Shown in pieces: positions 27,175 through 37,211 of a stretch of DNA of 64,000 nt. The stretch comes from Streptomyces capitiformicae (GTDB taxonomy: Bacteria > Actinomycetota > Actinomycetes > Streptomycetales > Streptomycetaceae). Location: positions 8,191,486 through 8,255,485 of the forward strand of contig NZ_CP022161.1 in NCBI RefSeq assembly GCF_002214185.1, read 5' to 3'. The notes below the pieces were generated by a model that ran no database searches, was not told the origin of the DNA, and was given only the letters and a program-made list of their open reading frames with translations. Each line of letters starts with the position of its first letter. Within the stretch, counting starts at the first letter, position 1. The position numbers and the translations under genes are program-made.

Positions 27175-29094
27175 ATGGGGACAACAGATACGCGAGGGCC
27201 CACGCCGGGTAGGAGCGCGGTCGTTCTGGCGCTGCGCCGCTACGGCCGGGAACTGCTGCGACTACGACGGCTGGCCCTGCCCGCGCTGCTGTTGCCGGCC
27301 GTGGGCAACATCGGCATCCGCTACGTCGCCCCCCTACTGATCGCCAAACTGGCAGGACAGGCCGCCGACGGCGGCGGTCTCACCCTCAGCTCGGCGCTGC
27401 CGTACGTGCTGGGCTTCGGTGTGACGCTGCTGCTCGCCGAGGCCGTGTGGCGGATCGGGCAGCACTGCCTGAACCGCGTGGACGCCCTCGGCATGGAACA
27501 CCTGTACGTGAGCGGCATGGACGAACTCCTCGCCAAGGACGCGGCATTCTTCCACGACAACTTCGCCGGCTCCCTGACCAAACGGGTGCTCAGCTTCGGT
27601 AAGCGCTTCGAGGACTTCGTCGACACAGTGACATACCGGATCGTGGGCAGTCTCGTCCCCCTGGGGTTCGGTGCCGTGGTGCTGTGGAGCTACGAACCGA
27701 TGCTTGTCGCCGGCCTTCTTGTGATGATCGCGCTGACCGTGGTGGCCGCGACGCCTCTGATCCGTCGTCGACAAAGGCTCGTCAACGACCGTGAGGCGGC
27801 GATCGCCCGGGTCTCCGGTCACGTCGCCGACAGCCTCATGAACATGGAGACCATCCGGGCGTTCGCGGCCGAGCGGCGGGAGGCCGACGAACACCGCAGC
27901 CGTGTCGCGGACTCCCGGCGCCTGACACTGAGGTCGTGGGACTACGGCAATCTGCGCGTCGACACCCTGATCGCCCCCATGTCCGTGCTGACCAACGTGC
28001 TGGGTCTGTTCGTCGCCATCGCCTTCGGTGGGTCGGGCCAGGGAGTCGAGGAGATCGTCGTCGCTTTCACCTACTACTCCAATGCCACACAGATCATGTT
28101 CGAGTTCAACCAGATCTACCGGCGTCTGGAAGGCTCGATGACCGAGGCCGCGCAGTTCACGGAGCTGCTGCTGGATCCGCCCACCGTGCTCGACCCGACG
28201 AAACCCGAACCGCTCGCACCGCGGGACACAGGCATCCGCTTCGAGGCGGTGACCTTCGCCCACACGGGTGCGAAGCCGATTTTCCAGGGACTCGACCTGG
28301 ATGTGCCCGCGGGCGCACGGATCGGTCTGGTCGGCAGGTCCGGCGGCGGCAAGACCACGCTCACCCGGCTCCTGCTGCGGATGTCGGACATCGACGACGG
28401 ACGCATCCTGATCGGTGGTCAGGACGTCAGTCGGCTGCGCCAGACCGACCTGCGCTCACTGATCGCCTACGTCCCACAGGAACCTGCCATGTTTCACCGC
28501 AGCCTGCGGGACAACATCGCCTTCGCCCGGCCCGGCGCAACCGACGAGGAGATCCGCACGGCGGCCGCGGCCGCGCACGTCACGGAGTTCGCCGACCAAC
28601 TCCCTGACGGCTTCGCCACTCTGGTGGGGGAGCGGGGAGTCAAACTCTCGGGTGGCCAGCGCCAGCGCGTCGCCCTCGCCAGGGCCATCCTGCGCGACGC
28701 CCCGATCCTGCTGCTCGACGAGGCGACCAGCGCGCTGGACTCGGAGAGCGAGATCCTCGTCCAGGACGCCCTGTGGCGGTTGATGGAGGGACGTACGGCT
28801 CTCGTGGTCGCCCACCGCCTGAGCACCGTCGCCGGCATGGACCGTCTCGTCGTCCTCGACCGCGGAAGTGTCGTCGAGCAGGGCACCCACGAGGAACTGC
28901 TCGCGGCGGAGGGTGCCTACGCCAAGCTGTGGCAGCACCAGTCGGGCGGCTTCCTCGGCGAGAGCACCGAGTCGGCCCTCGGAGGCCCGGTCCCGGAAGC
29001 CGGTCCCACCGGGCTGCCCGGACCGGCCGACCCGGCGCCGGACGGGGGCCGCAGGGCGTGGTCGCACGCTCGTACGAGCACCGGGTCCACGTGA
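27175..29094 (+). CDS. ABC exporter half-transporter (fused membrane and ATPase domains)
   Basis: A 639-residue half-size ABC transporter that should act as a dimer in the membrane. Residues about 20-310 form six membrane helices with the exporter signature SLMNMETIRAFAAERREAD. The ATPase domain has Walker A GRSGGGKTT, Q-loop VPQEPAMF, signature LSGGQRQR, Walker B ILLLDEATS and switch His in VVAHRLST. The last 45 residues are a Pro/Gly-rich tail. ATG 27175 follows GGGAG. It stands alone with no partner, so the cargo is unknown; lipid, peptide and drug export are all seen in this family. Confidence 0.85.
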   Translation: MGTTDTRGPTPGRSAVVLALRRYGRELLRLRRLALPALLLPAVGNIGIRYVAPLLIAKLAGQAADGGGLTLSSALPYVLGFGVTLLLAEAVWRIGQHCLNRVDALGMEHLYVSGMDELLAKDAAFFHDNFAGSLTKRVLSFGKRFEDFVDTVTYRIVGSLVPLGFGAVVLWSYEPMLVAGLLVMIALTVVAATPLIRRRQRLVNDREAAIARVSGHVADSLMNMETIRAFAAERREADEHRSRVADSRRLTLRSWDYGNLRVDTLIAPMSVLTNVLGLFVAIAFGGSGQGVEEIVVAFTYYSNATQIMFEFNQIYRRLEGSMTEAAQFTELLLDPPTVLDPTKPEPLAPRDTGIRFEAVTFAHTGAKPIFQGLDLDVPAGARIGLVGRSGGGKTTLTRLLLRMSDIDDGRILIGGQDVSRLRQTDLRSLIAYVPQEPAMFHRSLRDNIAFARPGATDEEIRTAAAAAHVTEFADQLPDGFATLVGERGVKLSGGQRQRVALARAILRDAPILLLDEATSALDSESEILVQDALWRLMEGRTALVVAHRLSTVAGMDRLVVLDRGSVVEQGTHEELLAAEGAYAKLWQHQSGGFLGESTESALGGPVPEAGPTGLPGPADPAPDGGRRAWSHARTSTGST

Positions 29095-29194
29095 TCGAGT
29101 CGGTTCCCGGACATTCTCGGCCGCCGGCGGCGCCAAGCTGATACGTCCGTCCCGTGCGGCAAGCTGTGCAGCGCCCGGGGAAGAACGACTGCTG

Positions 29195-29223
29195 CTCCCG
29201 GACCGGCTGCCGCGGTCCGGGAG
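29195..29223 (+). terminator. Hairpin after ABC exporter gene
   Basis: A perfect ten-base stem (CTCCCGGACC and its complement) with a nine-base loop lies 100 bases after the exporter stop, between convergent genes. Nothing else is seen in 29095-29395. Confidence 0.55.
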
Positions 29224-29395
29224 TGCTCGGGAGGGAAGGCAATCCCTCTCAGTCGATCAAGGGGGCGCTGTCGACGACGATGCGGGTGCTCACTGATCCG
29301 AAACACCCTGCGCGACATCGGCCGGCCACGGCAGCGGGAGGATGTTCGCGTCGGCACCACTCGTCCGGAAGGCAGTCAACGACAGTTGCTGCCCG

Positions 29396-30370
29396 TCAGA
29401 CCTCAAGCGCCCAGCGCACATACCGCATCTTCGGCATGAAGCCGGCCTTCTCGAAGACTCCGAACGCCCTGGAGGGGTTCGCCGAGTCCACGCTCAAGAC
29501 GGCGCGGTCGTAGTCCTGGTCGGCGGCGGCCCGCAGCGCGTGTCTGATCAGCGCGCTGGCAACCCCCCGCTTCCGGTAGTCCCGGAGCGTTCCAATGAGC
29601 ATGAAGTGCGCGTCGCGGATGCCGGTGGCCACCGTATCGGCCTCCCAGTTCATGGTCACCAGCATGCCCGCCGGAGCACCGTTCGCCACATCCCGGAGCA
29701 GGAAGCTGACCTCGGGCCTGAACGTCTGGTTGGTGATCTTGTTCTTCCACATGTCCACGGGCATCGGCGTCGAACCCCAGTGGTCCTTGAACGCCTCATT
29801 CCGGATCAACCGGAAATCCTCGTCGTTCCGCTCCGACCACGGTTCGACCTGCAACCCGTCGGGGATCGCCGCGTCGCCGAGCGCGTCTCCCAGCAGGTGC
29901 TCCATGCGCTGGAAATAGCGGAACGGGGCGAAGCCCTGGGAGCGGAGAAGTTCCGCCACGCCGGCGATGTGCTCGCCCTTATGGACGTCGACCACGAGCC
30001 TGAGCGTCGGGTGATGCAATGCGTGCAGCACCTTCGCCGCCGCCACTCCCGCTTCCACGAGCCGGGTGCCGACACCCCGGCGGCGGTACCCAGGGTGGAC
30101 CCCGCCGTCCAAGAGGACCCGATGGACCTCTTCCGCGGACGGCTTGTAGCGGACCTTCATGTAGCCGACCATCACGTCGCCGTCGAAGGCGGCGAGGCTC
30201 GCTCGCTCCAGGTCTGCGTAAGGGTCGATCAGTTCCTGGAGAGTGTCCTCCTCATTGTAGTTCTCGCCGATCTTGTCAACGGTCTCGATCGCGTTGAGGA
30301 GGTCGGCCGACGCCTTGGCGTCCTCGACGGCAAGCGGCCGCCACGCCAGAGAAGTAGATTCTTCGTACAC
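29396..30370 (-). CDS. Tandem GNAT-fold N-acetyltransferase
   Basis: A 324-residue protein with two GNAT domains, like the mycothiol synthase type. The first carries an acetyl-CoA motif GVHPGYRRRGVGTRLV (residues about 95-115). The second has LIGTLRDYRKRGVASAL and ends in the typical NPSRAFGVFEKAGF block. Both keep the R/Q-x-x-G-x-A/G core, so both may bind acyl-CoA. The substrate is unknown. GTG 30370 is chosen because homologous-looking sequence starts there, but no good ribosome binding site precedes it. Confidence 0.7.
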   Translation of the reverse strand: MYEESTSLAWRPLAVEDAKASADLLNAIETVDKIGENYNEEDTLQELIDPYADLERASLAAFDGDVMVGYMKVRYKPSAEEVHRVLLDGGVHPGYRRRGVGTRLVEAGVAAAKVLHALHHPTLRLVVDVHKGEHIAGVAELLRSQGFAPFRYFQRMEHLLGDALGDAAIPDGLQVEPWSERNDEDFRLIRNEAFKDHWGSTPMPVDMWKNKITNQTFRPEVSFLLRDVANGAPAGMLVTMNWEADTVATGIRDAHFMLIGTLRDYRKRGVASALIRHALRAAADQDYDRAVLSVDSANPSRAFGVFEKAGFMPKMRYVRWALEV

Positions 30371-30431
30371 GCGTCGACGGTAGTACCTGCATGTGCGGCT
30401 GTCGCCTCGTTTCCTGACAGGCAGACGTAGG

Positions 30432-30640
30432 GAGGGTGTCCAACATCGGGTTGTGACGACCGAGTCAGACACCCTCTTGACCGCTTGAGGACCTCGCGGT
30501 GGCGTGGACGGCCGCCCCTGCTGACCGACGCGTAACTGGTGACCCGTGCCGTGGCCCAGGCGATGCTGGGCTTCCATTGCGAGGCCCGCCGGCTGCCCTT
30601 CGCCCACGCCCACCTGCATCCAGGGCCGTCAACCATCACC
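30432..30640 (+). pseudogene. IS982-family transposase remnant
   Basis: After a GTG at 30453 the frame reads MTTESDTLLTA and then stops. Further in, RPPLLTDA, a stop, LVTRAVAQAMLGFHCEARR and FAHAHLHPG follow. These are the conserved N-terminal blocks of IS982-type transposases, with an internal deletion and two in-frame stops. A 9-base inverted pair (GAGGGTGTC at 30432 and its complement at 30468) may belong to the element end. The rest of 30641-30958 is unassigned apart from a hairpin. Confidence 0.5.
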
Positions 30641-30812
30641 AGGCCGTGCCCGTGGTCGTCACCGAGCTGAAGCCTCTGGGGCGCCCGGACTGACAGACCC
30701 TCACCGATGCGCTCGACAACCCTGACGGCGACCGCCTGCACGAGGTGGAGCTGCAGGAGTCCTGGCGCCGGGCGCCGCTGGTAAGCCCGGGCCCATCAGA
30801 CCTGCACCGCAG

Positions 30813-30850
30813 GTGTCGGGCCCGGCCTCCGCCCAGCCCGGGCCCGACAC
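30813..30850. terminator. GC-rich hairpin
   Basis: A 13-base perfect stem (GTGTCGGGCCCGG and its complement) with a 12-base loop lies upstream of the lipoprotein gene. Confidence 0.45.
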
Positions 30851-30958
30851 ACTGTCTTGCCGGTCCCCGGCGCGGCGGGGCAGTGACCTTCTCGGAACCG
30901 TTGCGCCGGATCCTGCGTGACCTCTTGACGTGTCGTCGGCTGGTGATGAGGGGATCGA

Positions 30959-31519
30959 ATGAGGGCGCGGACGATGGCGAGCGTGGCGGTATCGGCCTGT
31001 GTGGCGCTGATGGCGTGCGCGTGCGGTCCGGAGAAAACGAAGGAGGACACGGACGTGAAGTCTTCGCAGCCGTCCGCGTCCACACGGGCCGAAGAGCCGT
31101 CGGCCACGCCGTCCGTGTCAGCTCGGACCAAGAAGCCGTCGGCCGAGCCGACCGGCGACCAGCCCGCGCCCAGGACGAAGGAGGGCGCGATCCAGCGGTA
31201 CGAGCAGTACCTCCACGCCCTGGGCCATGAGGACATCGACACGATCTGCGAAGTGGCCGGGCCTGCCGCGAAGAAGGCACAGGACCAAGGGCTCGGCCCG
31301 TGCACGTCGACGTACGCCGTCGTGTTCCAGATGATCTCCCCCGCGCAGAAGAAGGCCCTGCAAACCGCGACGGTCGACCCGCAGCGCATCATCGTACGCA
31401 CGCCCGACAAGATCGAGATGCCAGTCGAAGCGGTGAGGTCCTCCGCCGCCTTCTCCGAGAGCGACCTCGGCAGCTACACCCTGGAGTACCTCAAGGACGA
31501 TTGGTACATCACCGATTGA
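30959..31519 (+). CDS. Putative lipoprotein with NTF2-like domain
   Basis: Exported protein of 186 residues. The signal peptide ends at a lipobox around LMACACG, after which a Ser/Thr/Pro/Lys-rich spacer of about 55 residues precedes a compact C-terminal domain (EGAIQRYEQYLHALGHEDID onward). The mix of helices and strands and the ending SYTLEYLKDDWYITD resemble small NTF2-like lipoproteins, a tentative reading. GAGGGGAT provides the ribosome binding site for ATG 30959. Confidence 0.7.
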   Translation: MRARTMASVAVSACVALMACACGPEKTKEDTDVKSSQPSASTRAEEPSATPSVSARTKKPSAEPTGDQPAPRTKEGAIQRYEQYLHALGHEDIDTICEVAGPAAKKAQDQGLGPCTSTYAVVFQMISPAQKKALQTATVDPQRIIVRTPDKIEMPVEAVRSSAAFSESDLGSYTLEYLKDDWYITD

Positions 31520-31534
31520 ACCAGGCGCGCCGTA

Positions 31535-31563
31535 CGCGGAGCCGCCCGACGGACGGCTCCGCG
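31535..31563. terminator. Hairpin between convergent genes
   Basis: A ten-base stem (CGCGGAGCCG and its complement) with a nine-base loop lies between the lipoprotein and the methyltransferase genes and could serve both. Confidence 0.65.
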
Positions 31564-31612
31564 GGCACGCCACCCGGCGGCCGGTCGACCGGCGCCCGCC
31601 GACGACCTTCAG

Positions 31613-32371
31613 TCACATGGCTTGGAGTCGGAAGTGCAGCAGGTCGGTGTCGTTGGCAGGGGCGGGCTCGCCGTCCTGATCGGTGACCGCGGTCACGGCC
31701 AGGCCGGCGGTCGCGGCCAGCTTCTCGAACTGGTCCTGGGAGTACCAGTGCATGAGCCAGGGGCGCTCTACGACTGTGCTGTCTGAGCCGTGGTGCCGTT
31801 CGTAGCGTAGAAGCGTCGTCTGTGTCCGAGTCGTCTCGTCGCGTTGCTCGGCGACTGCGGACACCCGAAGCTCGGCGCCGTCGGGTGCGGCGGCCGTACG
31901 CACCCGGCCGATCTGATCGGCTGAAGTCGGCGCGGGGGTGAACAAGGGCACCAGGGCGGTGCCGCCCTCAGCCAGGTGAGCGCGGATGCCGCGCAGGGCG
32001 GCGAGCGCCGTGGTGTCGTCGGGAAGCAGGGTGAAGGTCGGCCCGGCGAGGAAGACCGTCCGGTAGCGGCGGGGCAGGTTCAACGCCTCCATACGCTGGT
32101 GGAACACGGTGACACGGATGCCTTGTTCGTCTGCCCGGCGCCGGAGACGCTCCAGCATGTCCGAGGAGGAGTCGACGCCGTCGACCTCCAGGCCGCGTCG
32201 GCGCAGTTCGAGCAGAGGATCACCGTCTCCGCACCCCAACTCCAGCGCCGGCCCCCCAATTTGCTGAATGAAGGCTGCGTAGGGCTCGGGATCCTGGGAG
32301 ACGGACTTCAGCGGTCCGTAGATCTCCGCGACGATGCCGGTGTAGAAGTCAGCTGGGTCCACGCTCGTCAC
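31613..32371 (-). CDS. Class I SAM-dependent methyltransferase
   Basis: A 252-residue cytosolic methyltransferase. Motif I is ALELGCGDGDPLLEL (residues about 42-56), the acidic residue that binds the ribose follows in GVDSSSDML, and a motif near VFLAGPTFTLLPDD marks the fourth strand. The C-terminal half (RYERHHGSDSTVVERPWLMH, then WYSQDQFEKLAATAG) resembles small-molecule methyltransferases; the acceptor is unknown. ATG 32371 is the start. No neighbouring gene gives context. Confidence 0.8.
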   Translation of the reverse strand: MTSVDPADFYTGIVAEIYGPLKSVSQDPEPYAAFIQQIGGPALELGCGDGDPLLELRRRGLEVDGVDSSSDMLERLRRRADEQGIRVTVFHQRMEALNLPRRYRTVFLAGPTFTLLPDDTTALAALRGIRAHLAEGGTALVPLFTPAPTSADQIGRVRTAAAPDGAELRVSAVAEQRDETTRTQTTLLRYERHHGSDSTVVERPWLMHWYSQDQFEKLAATAGLAVTAVTDQDGEPAPANDTDLLHFRLQAM

Positions 32372-32940
32372 CCTACGCAGCCCTCCCGTACCTGCACTCG
32401 AATATCGCGGGGGGCGCCGCTATGTCAGGAGGCGGGATCGTGCAGGGCGGCGAACGCCGAGAGGAACATGGCCCGTTCGAGATTCCGGTGGTCTCTTTGC
32501 CGAACGGCTCGTAGACCGCCTTTCGGTTCACCTCGCCGTAGGCGCCGCCGATACCGCGGAGGAACGCCCGGCGCTCGCTGCGTGAGTGAAACCGGATCAG
32601 GCTCAGCCTGGGGACGGTGAGCCCGGTCACGCCCTCGTAGAACGATCCGGTCCGGGGCGCCGTGATCCGTACCCGGGTCCGACTTGCGGATGGTGGGAGT
32701 CCGGCCTGTCGGCGGGGGTGGCCCCGCTGGTCGGCGGAGTGAGTGTGCGAACACCACGAGATGGGATGGACGTGCAGGTCGAGAACCACGAGGAGTCCGT
32801 CCATGAACACAGTGAGCACCACGGCCGCGGCACCGGGTGGGCGACCACCGTGCGTGCCTGAGGCCGGCGCCTCTTCCGTCTGTACACCGTGACGACCTTT
32901 CGCGATGCCGTGGTCCTCGCGGAAGCGACCCACCGAGCGA
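32372..32940. other. Region without a supported gene
   Basis: A minus-strand frame between about 32430 and 32690 has protein-like composition (RITAPRTGSFYEGVTGL, then ERRAFLRGIGGAYGEVNRKA) but no start, no family that I recognise and a probable frameshift near its end. It may be the remains of another gene. Confidence 0.35.
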
Positions 32941-35022
32941 ATGACGAAACCCGTGAAGATCACCTTTCTGTTGCACGACGCCTACACCGACGGCGACACC
33001 GTCCGCGCCACGACGTCTCTCGCCGCCGCACTCGCGGCACGCCACGAGGTGGAGGTCGTCTCCTCCTACCGGACCGCCGACCGGATGCCGCTCGGTGAGC
33101 CGGACGGCGTGAGGACGCGGGCGCTGGTGGACCTGCGACCCGCCGCCCGGCGGACTGCGGTCGAGGAGGCGGATCTGCGATCGCCCGGAATCGTGTGCCC
33201 GCACGATCCCGTCCACGCCGGCTGGACCCCGCCCAGCAGGCTCGGCGAGACCCGTCTGTCCGCGTACCTGCGGAGCACGGACGCCGACGTGGTGATCGCC
33301 ACCCGCCCCTACCTCGTCTGTTTCCTGGCCGAGCACGGCCGCACCGACTATCTGCGCGTCGGCCAGGAGCACGCCGGCCGCAACGCGCACGGGACCACGC
33401 TGCTGAGGGATCTGGACGCGGCCGTCTCCCGCCTCGACGCCCATGTGTCCCTCACCGAGGCCGACGAGCGCGCCCACCGTGCGGCGCTCACCGGCGCCCG
33501 GACACGGACGACGAGCATCCCGGTCTGCTGCCCCGCCCCCGCCACCGAGCTCTCCACCGGCGAGTCGAGGGTCGTGCTGGCCGCCGGGCGGCTGACACCG
33601 ATGAAGCGCCACGACCGTCTGGTGGGCGCGTTCGCCAAGGTCGCGGCCGTGCATCCGGACTGGAGTCTGCGGATCTACGGCCGGGGCCGGGAGCGGACAC
33701 GGCTGCGGCGCCGCATCGAAGAGCTCGGCCTGCACAACAACGTCCTGCTGATGGGCGCCCGCACGCCCATGGCACCGGAGTGGGCCAAGGGCGCGCTCGC
33801 CGTGACGTCCAGCAGCCTGGAACCGTCCGGGATGTCGGTGGTGGAGGCCATGAGCTGTGGGCTGCCCGTGGTGAGCGCCGACTGCGACCACGCGCCTCGC
33901 GAGATCATCACGCATGGCGAGGACGGCCTGCTGGTCCCGGACCACGGGCCGGTCGAGGACGCGCTCGCCGACGCCCTCTGTCGCCTGATCGAGAACGGGG
34001 ACGAGCGCGGGCGGATGGCCGGGGCCGCTCTGCGCAACTCCGAGCGCTTCAGGCCCGAGCACATCGCCGCGCAGTACGAAGCGTTTTTCGCCGCGCTTCG
34101 GCCGAGGCACGGCCATCGGTCGTCGCGGGCCGCGGCCGGGTCGGGATGGCGAACCCGGCTGTCCACCCTGGGCGTCGCCCTACCCGGTCGGCCGGTCTCG
34201 GTCAGCTGCCGGGTGTTGCCGGGAGGCTCGCTCGCCTTCGAGCTGCCGGCGCGTCAACTGCCGTTCGGTGACTGGAATCTGGTCCTGGAGCCTCGCGACG
34301 GGACCGTCGCCGACGCTGCGCGGATTCCGCTCGAACCGTCCGGTTCGGCGGGCGACGGGAACGTGCGGGCCGTTCTCGACACACGTCATTGGGAACTCGC
34401 CGAGGCCGACTGGCGTGTGCTCCTGCGACGCGGGGACAGCAGCAGGTCGCGCCCGGTCCGGGCCGGCCTCGTCGAGACGGCGCGCCTCCTGGATGCGGCG
34501 TCCCTCCGGCCGGCGGACGGGGGAGGGCGGACATGGATCCCGTACGCGACCGAGGACGGAGGACTCGCCGTACGCACCTGGCTCCGGCCGGCGCACGCCG
34601 AGGTGTCCTCGGTCGACGTCGACAAGGAGGCGATCCGGTTGACGGGTGCGCTCCACGGAAGGACGGCGCGGGCTCACCGCTACCGCTTCCTGGCCCGTCA
34701 CCGGGCGGACAGCGGACGCCTCGTCGACGTTCCTTGCCCCGTCGACCGGCACGGCGGCTTCCATGTCGCCCTGCCGGTCGACGCGATGGCGGAACGCCAC
34801 CCCGGAGGGGAGGCGCTGTGGGACCTGTGCCTGAGCGCGTACGGCGGACCGGAGATCCGGCTGGCGATGGTGACCGGTGACCTCGTCGACCGCCGGGACA
34901 TCAGCGTGTTCCCGGGCGTCCGCCGCTCGGGACCCGCCGGCGGGCTGTGGCTGCGCCCCCAGCTGACGAGCGATCACGACCTGGTGCTCAGAACCGCCGA
35001 TGCGGTGCTGGGCAGACCGTAG
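32941..35022 (+). CDS. GT4-family glycosyltransferase with extra C-terminal domain
   Basis: A 693-residue retaining glycosyltransferase. Residues 5-390 are a GT4/GT-B fold: the second Rossmann domain shows LAAGRLTPMKRHDRLVGAF, VLLMGARTPMAPEW and the donor-binding E-x7-E motif in LEPSGMSVVEAMSCGLPVV. Residues 400-690 form an additional beta-rich domain rich in Arg and Asp, like those of TagF/teichoic-acid and surface-polymer synthases. It is followed after 16 bases by an ABC exporter gene, which fits assembly and export of a surface polymer. The start has a weak ribosome binding site. Confidence 0.8.
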   Translation: MTKPVKITFLLHDAYTDGDTVRATTSLAAALAARHEVEVVSSYRTADRMPLGEPDGVRTRALVDLRPAARRTAVEEADLRSPGIVCPHDPVHAGWTPPSRLGETRLSAYLRSTDADVVIATRPYLVCFLAEHGRTDYLRVGQEHAGRNAHGTTLLRDLDAAVSRLDAHVSLTEADERAHRAALTGARTRTTSIPVCCPAPATELSTGESRVVLAAGRLTPMKRHDRLVGAFAKVAAVHPDWSLRIYGRGRERTRLRRRIEELGLHNNVLLMGARTPMAPEWAKGALAVTSSSLEPSGMSVVEAMSCGLPVVSADCDHAPREIITHGEDGLLVPDHGPVEDALADALCRLIENGDERGRMAGAALRNSERFRPEHIAAQYEAFFAALRPRHGHRSSRAAAGSGWRTRLSTLGVALPGRPVSVSCRVLPGGSLAFELPARQLPFGDWNLVLEPRDGTVADAARIPLEPSGSAGDGNVRAVLDTRHWELAEADWRVLLRRGDSSRSRPVRAGLVETARLLDAASLRPADGGGRTWIPYATEDGGLAVRTWLRPAHAEVSSVDVDKEAIRLTGALHGRTARAHRYRFLARHRADSGRLVDVPCPVDRHGGFHVALPVDAMAERHPGGEALWDLCLSAYGGPEIRLAMVTGDLVDRRDISVFPGVRRSGPAGGLWLRPQLTSDHDLVLRTADAVLGRP

Positions 35023-35038
35023 AAGAGAGAGGAACCCC

Positions 35039-36821
35039 GTGACTACCGCGTTGGACCCCGAGACGAAGGGCGCTGTGTCTCTGTCCTCGCGGGAGACGTT
35101 CAAGGCGCTGTACGCGCACGTCCGGCCGCACCGGTGGGTCGTCGCCCTCGGTCTCCTCCTGGCGCTCGCCGGAGCGGCGGGCGGGCTGCTCCAGCCCACT
35201 GGCCACCAAGGTGCTGCTGGACAGGCTGGCGTCCGGTCAGACCATCACCGTCATCCTGCTGTCCCTCACCGCGCTGGTGGTGCTGAGCACGGCGGTCGAG
35301 GCGCTGGGCGTGTACCTGCTCGAACGGACGGCGGAGTCGGTCGTCCTGGCCGCGCGGCGCAGCCTCATCGGGCGGCTGCTGCGACTGCGGCTCGCGGAGG
35401 TGGGACGGATCCCGCCGGGCGACCTGATGTCCCGGGTCACCTCCGACACGACGCTGCTGCGCGCGGTCACCACCCGGGCGGTCGTCTCCGCGGCCACCGG
35501 TACCGTCGCCTTCGTCGCGGCCATCGTGCTGATGGCGGTCCTGGACGCCGTACTGCTCGGTGTGACGCTCGGCGTGATGGTGCTGATCGGCGCGGCCGTC
35601 GCCCTGGTGATGCCCCGGATCGCACGGGCCACCGAGCGTTCGCAGGAGGCGGTGGGGGAGATCTCCACCGTGCTGGAGCGGGTCTTCGGGGCGTTCCGTA
35701 CGGTCAAGGCGTCCGGCGCGGAGGAGCGGGAGACCGCCCGGGTGGAGGCGGCGGCACGACGGGCGTGGCGGCACGGTGTGAAGAGCGCGAAGTGGGAGTC
35801 CCTGGCGGAATCGTCGGTCGGCCTCGCCGTACAGCTGTCGTTCCTCGCGGTGCTCGGCGTCGGCGGGGCACGGGTGGCGTCCGGGGACATCCCCGTGTCC
35901 ACTCTCATGGCCTTCCTGCTGTACCTCTTCTACCTGATCGATCCGGTGTCACAGCTGGTGGACGCCGTGTCCCAGTACCAGGAGGGGTCGGCCGCGATCT
36001 CCCGGATCACCGAGGCGGAGCGACTGTCGACCGAGCCTGAGGTGGAGCGGTCCGCCCCGTCCGACGAGTTGACGGTGTCGGGGCCGGCGTCGGTGCGCTT
36101 CGAGGACGTGTCCTTCCGCTACCGTCCGGACCTGCCGTACGTCCATCACCAGGTGAGTTTCGAGGCGCCGGGTGCCGGGACGACCGCCTTCGTCGGTCCC
36201 TCGGGCGCCGGCAAGTCGACGATCTTCGCCCTCCTGGAGCGGTTCTACGAGACGACCGGCGGCCGCATCCTGGTCGACGGCGAGGACATACGGGACTGGT
36301 CACTGCCCCGACTGCGGTCCGCCATCGGATACGTGGAACAGGACGCTCCTGTGCTGGCCGGCACGCTCCGCGAGAACCTGGTCTTCGCGGCGCCCGACGT
36401 GACGGACGACGACATCCGCGACGTCCTGGTCCGGGCGAAGCTGGACGGCCTCGTCGACCGCCTGCCCGACGGCCTGGAGACGGAGGTGGGACACCGCGGT
36501 TCCCAGCTGTCGGGCGGCGAGCGGCAGCGCATCGCGATCGCCCGTGCGCTGCTGAGGCGGCCCCGGCTGCTGCTCATGGACGAGGCGACCTCGCAGCTCG
36601 ACGCCGTCAACGAGTTGGCGCTGCGGGACGTCGTCGCGGAGGCGGCCCGTGAGACCACCGTGCTGGTGGTGGCCCACCGCCTGTCGACGGTGACGAACGC
36701 CGACCGGATCGTCGTGATGGACGCCGGACGCGTACGGTCCGTGGGCACCCATGAGGAACTGGTGTCCCAGGACCGGCTGTACGCACAGCTGGCCGCCACT
36801 CAGCTCCTGGCCACGGCATGA
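35039..36821 (+). pseudogene. ABC exporter with a single-base frameshift near the start
   Basis: GTG 35039, preceded by AGAGAGGA, opens a frame that reads to LLQP at about 35195. The homologous protein then continues in the next frame ([20 protein letters not shown]) to 36821, giving a 593-residue half-transporter if one base of the CCC at 35195-35197 is removed. The rest is intact: six membrane helices, exporter motif [20 protein letters not shown], Walker [10 protein letters not shown], signature LSGGERQR and Walker [10 protein letters not shown]. Either the copy is freshly inactivated or the extra C is a sequencing error. It would export a product of the GT4 enzyme upstream. Confidence 0.75.
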
Positions 36822-37114
36822 TGCCCGATCCGCTGTGCTTCGGCGACTGCGGAGTCAGTACGGGTGTGCTGCTGTGCTGGGGTCTGCTGGTGGGCATCGT
36901 CGTGGTCGGCCTGCGGATGAAGTGGCACGACGACGGTCGGTCCGGGGCCGTCGCCCGCGTCCCCGCCCACCGGTTCGACAACGCCGCCCCCGACTCACCC
37001 TTCGGCGCCACGCACCTGCGTGGAGTCGCCCTTCCTCTTCGGCACCGATGCCGACTGGCCACCGCACCGACGCTCGCCGGCGCGCGCCCGGACGACATCT
37101 GGCACCCCCGTTGA
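36818..37114 (+). CDS. Possible small membrane protein
   Basis: A 98-residue frame starts with ATG inside the stop of the ABC exporter gene (ATGA). Residues 14-35 ([20 protein letters not shown]) form one membrane segment, preceded by two Cys residues. The remaining 60 residues are of weak protein character. The coupling is suggestive but the gene is unproven. Confidence 0.35.
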   Translation: MMPDPLCFGDCGVSTGVLLCWGLLVGIVVVGLRMKWHDDGRSGAVARVPAHRFDNAAPDSPFGATHLRGVALPLRHRCRLATAPTLAGARPDDIWHPR

Positions 37115-37211
37115 GCGTCGGGTCGGACCGTATGACAGTGGGGGCGGGCGTCGAGGCCCCCCGACCACCACGAGGGCGGCGCCGGCGATACCGGCCGTAC
37201 GCCGACAGCGC

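Noticed and set aside
32430..32690. Minus-strand protein-like stretch before the GT4 gene
   Set aside because: It reads as coding but lacks a start, an intact end and a family match, so it is not called as a gene.
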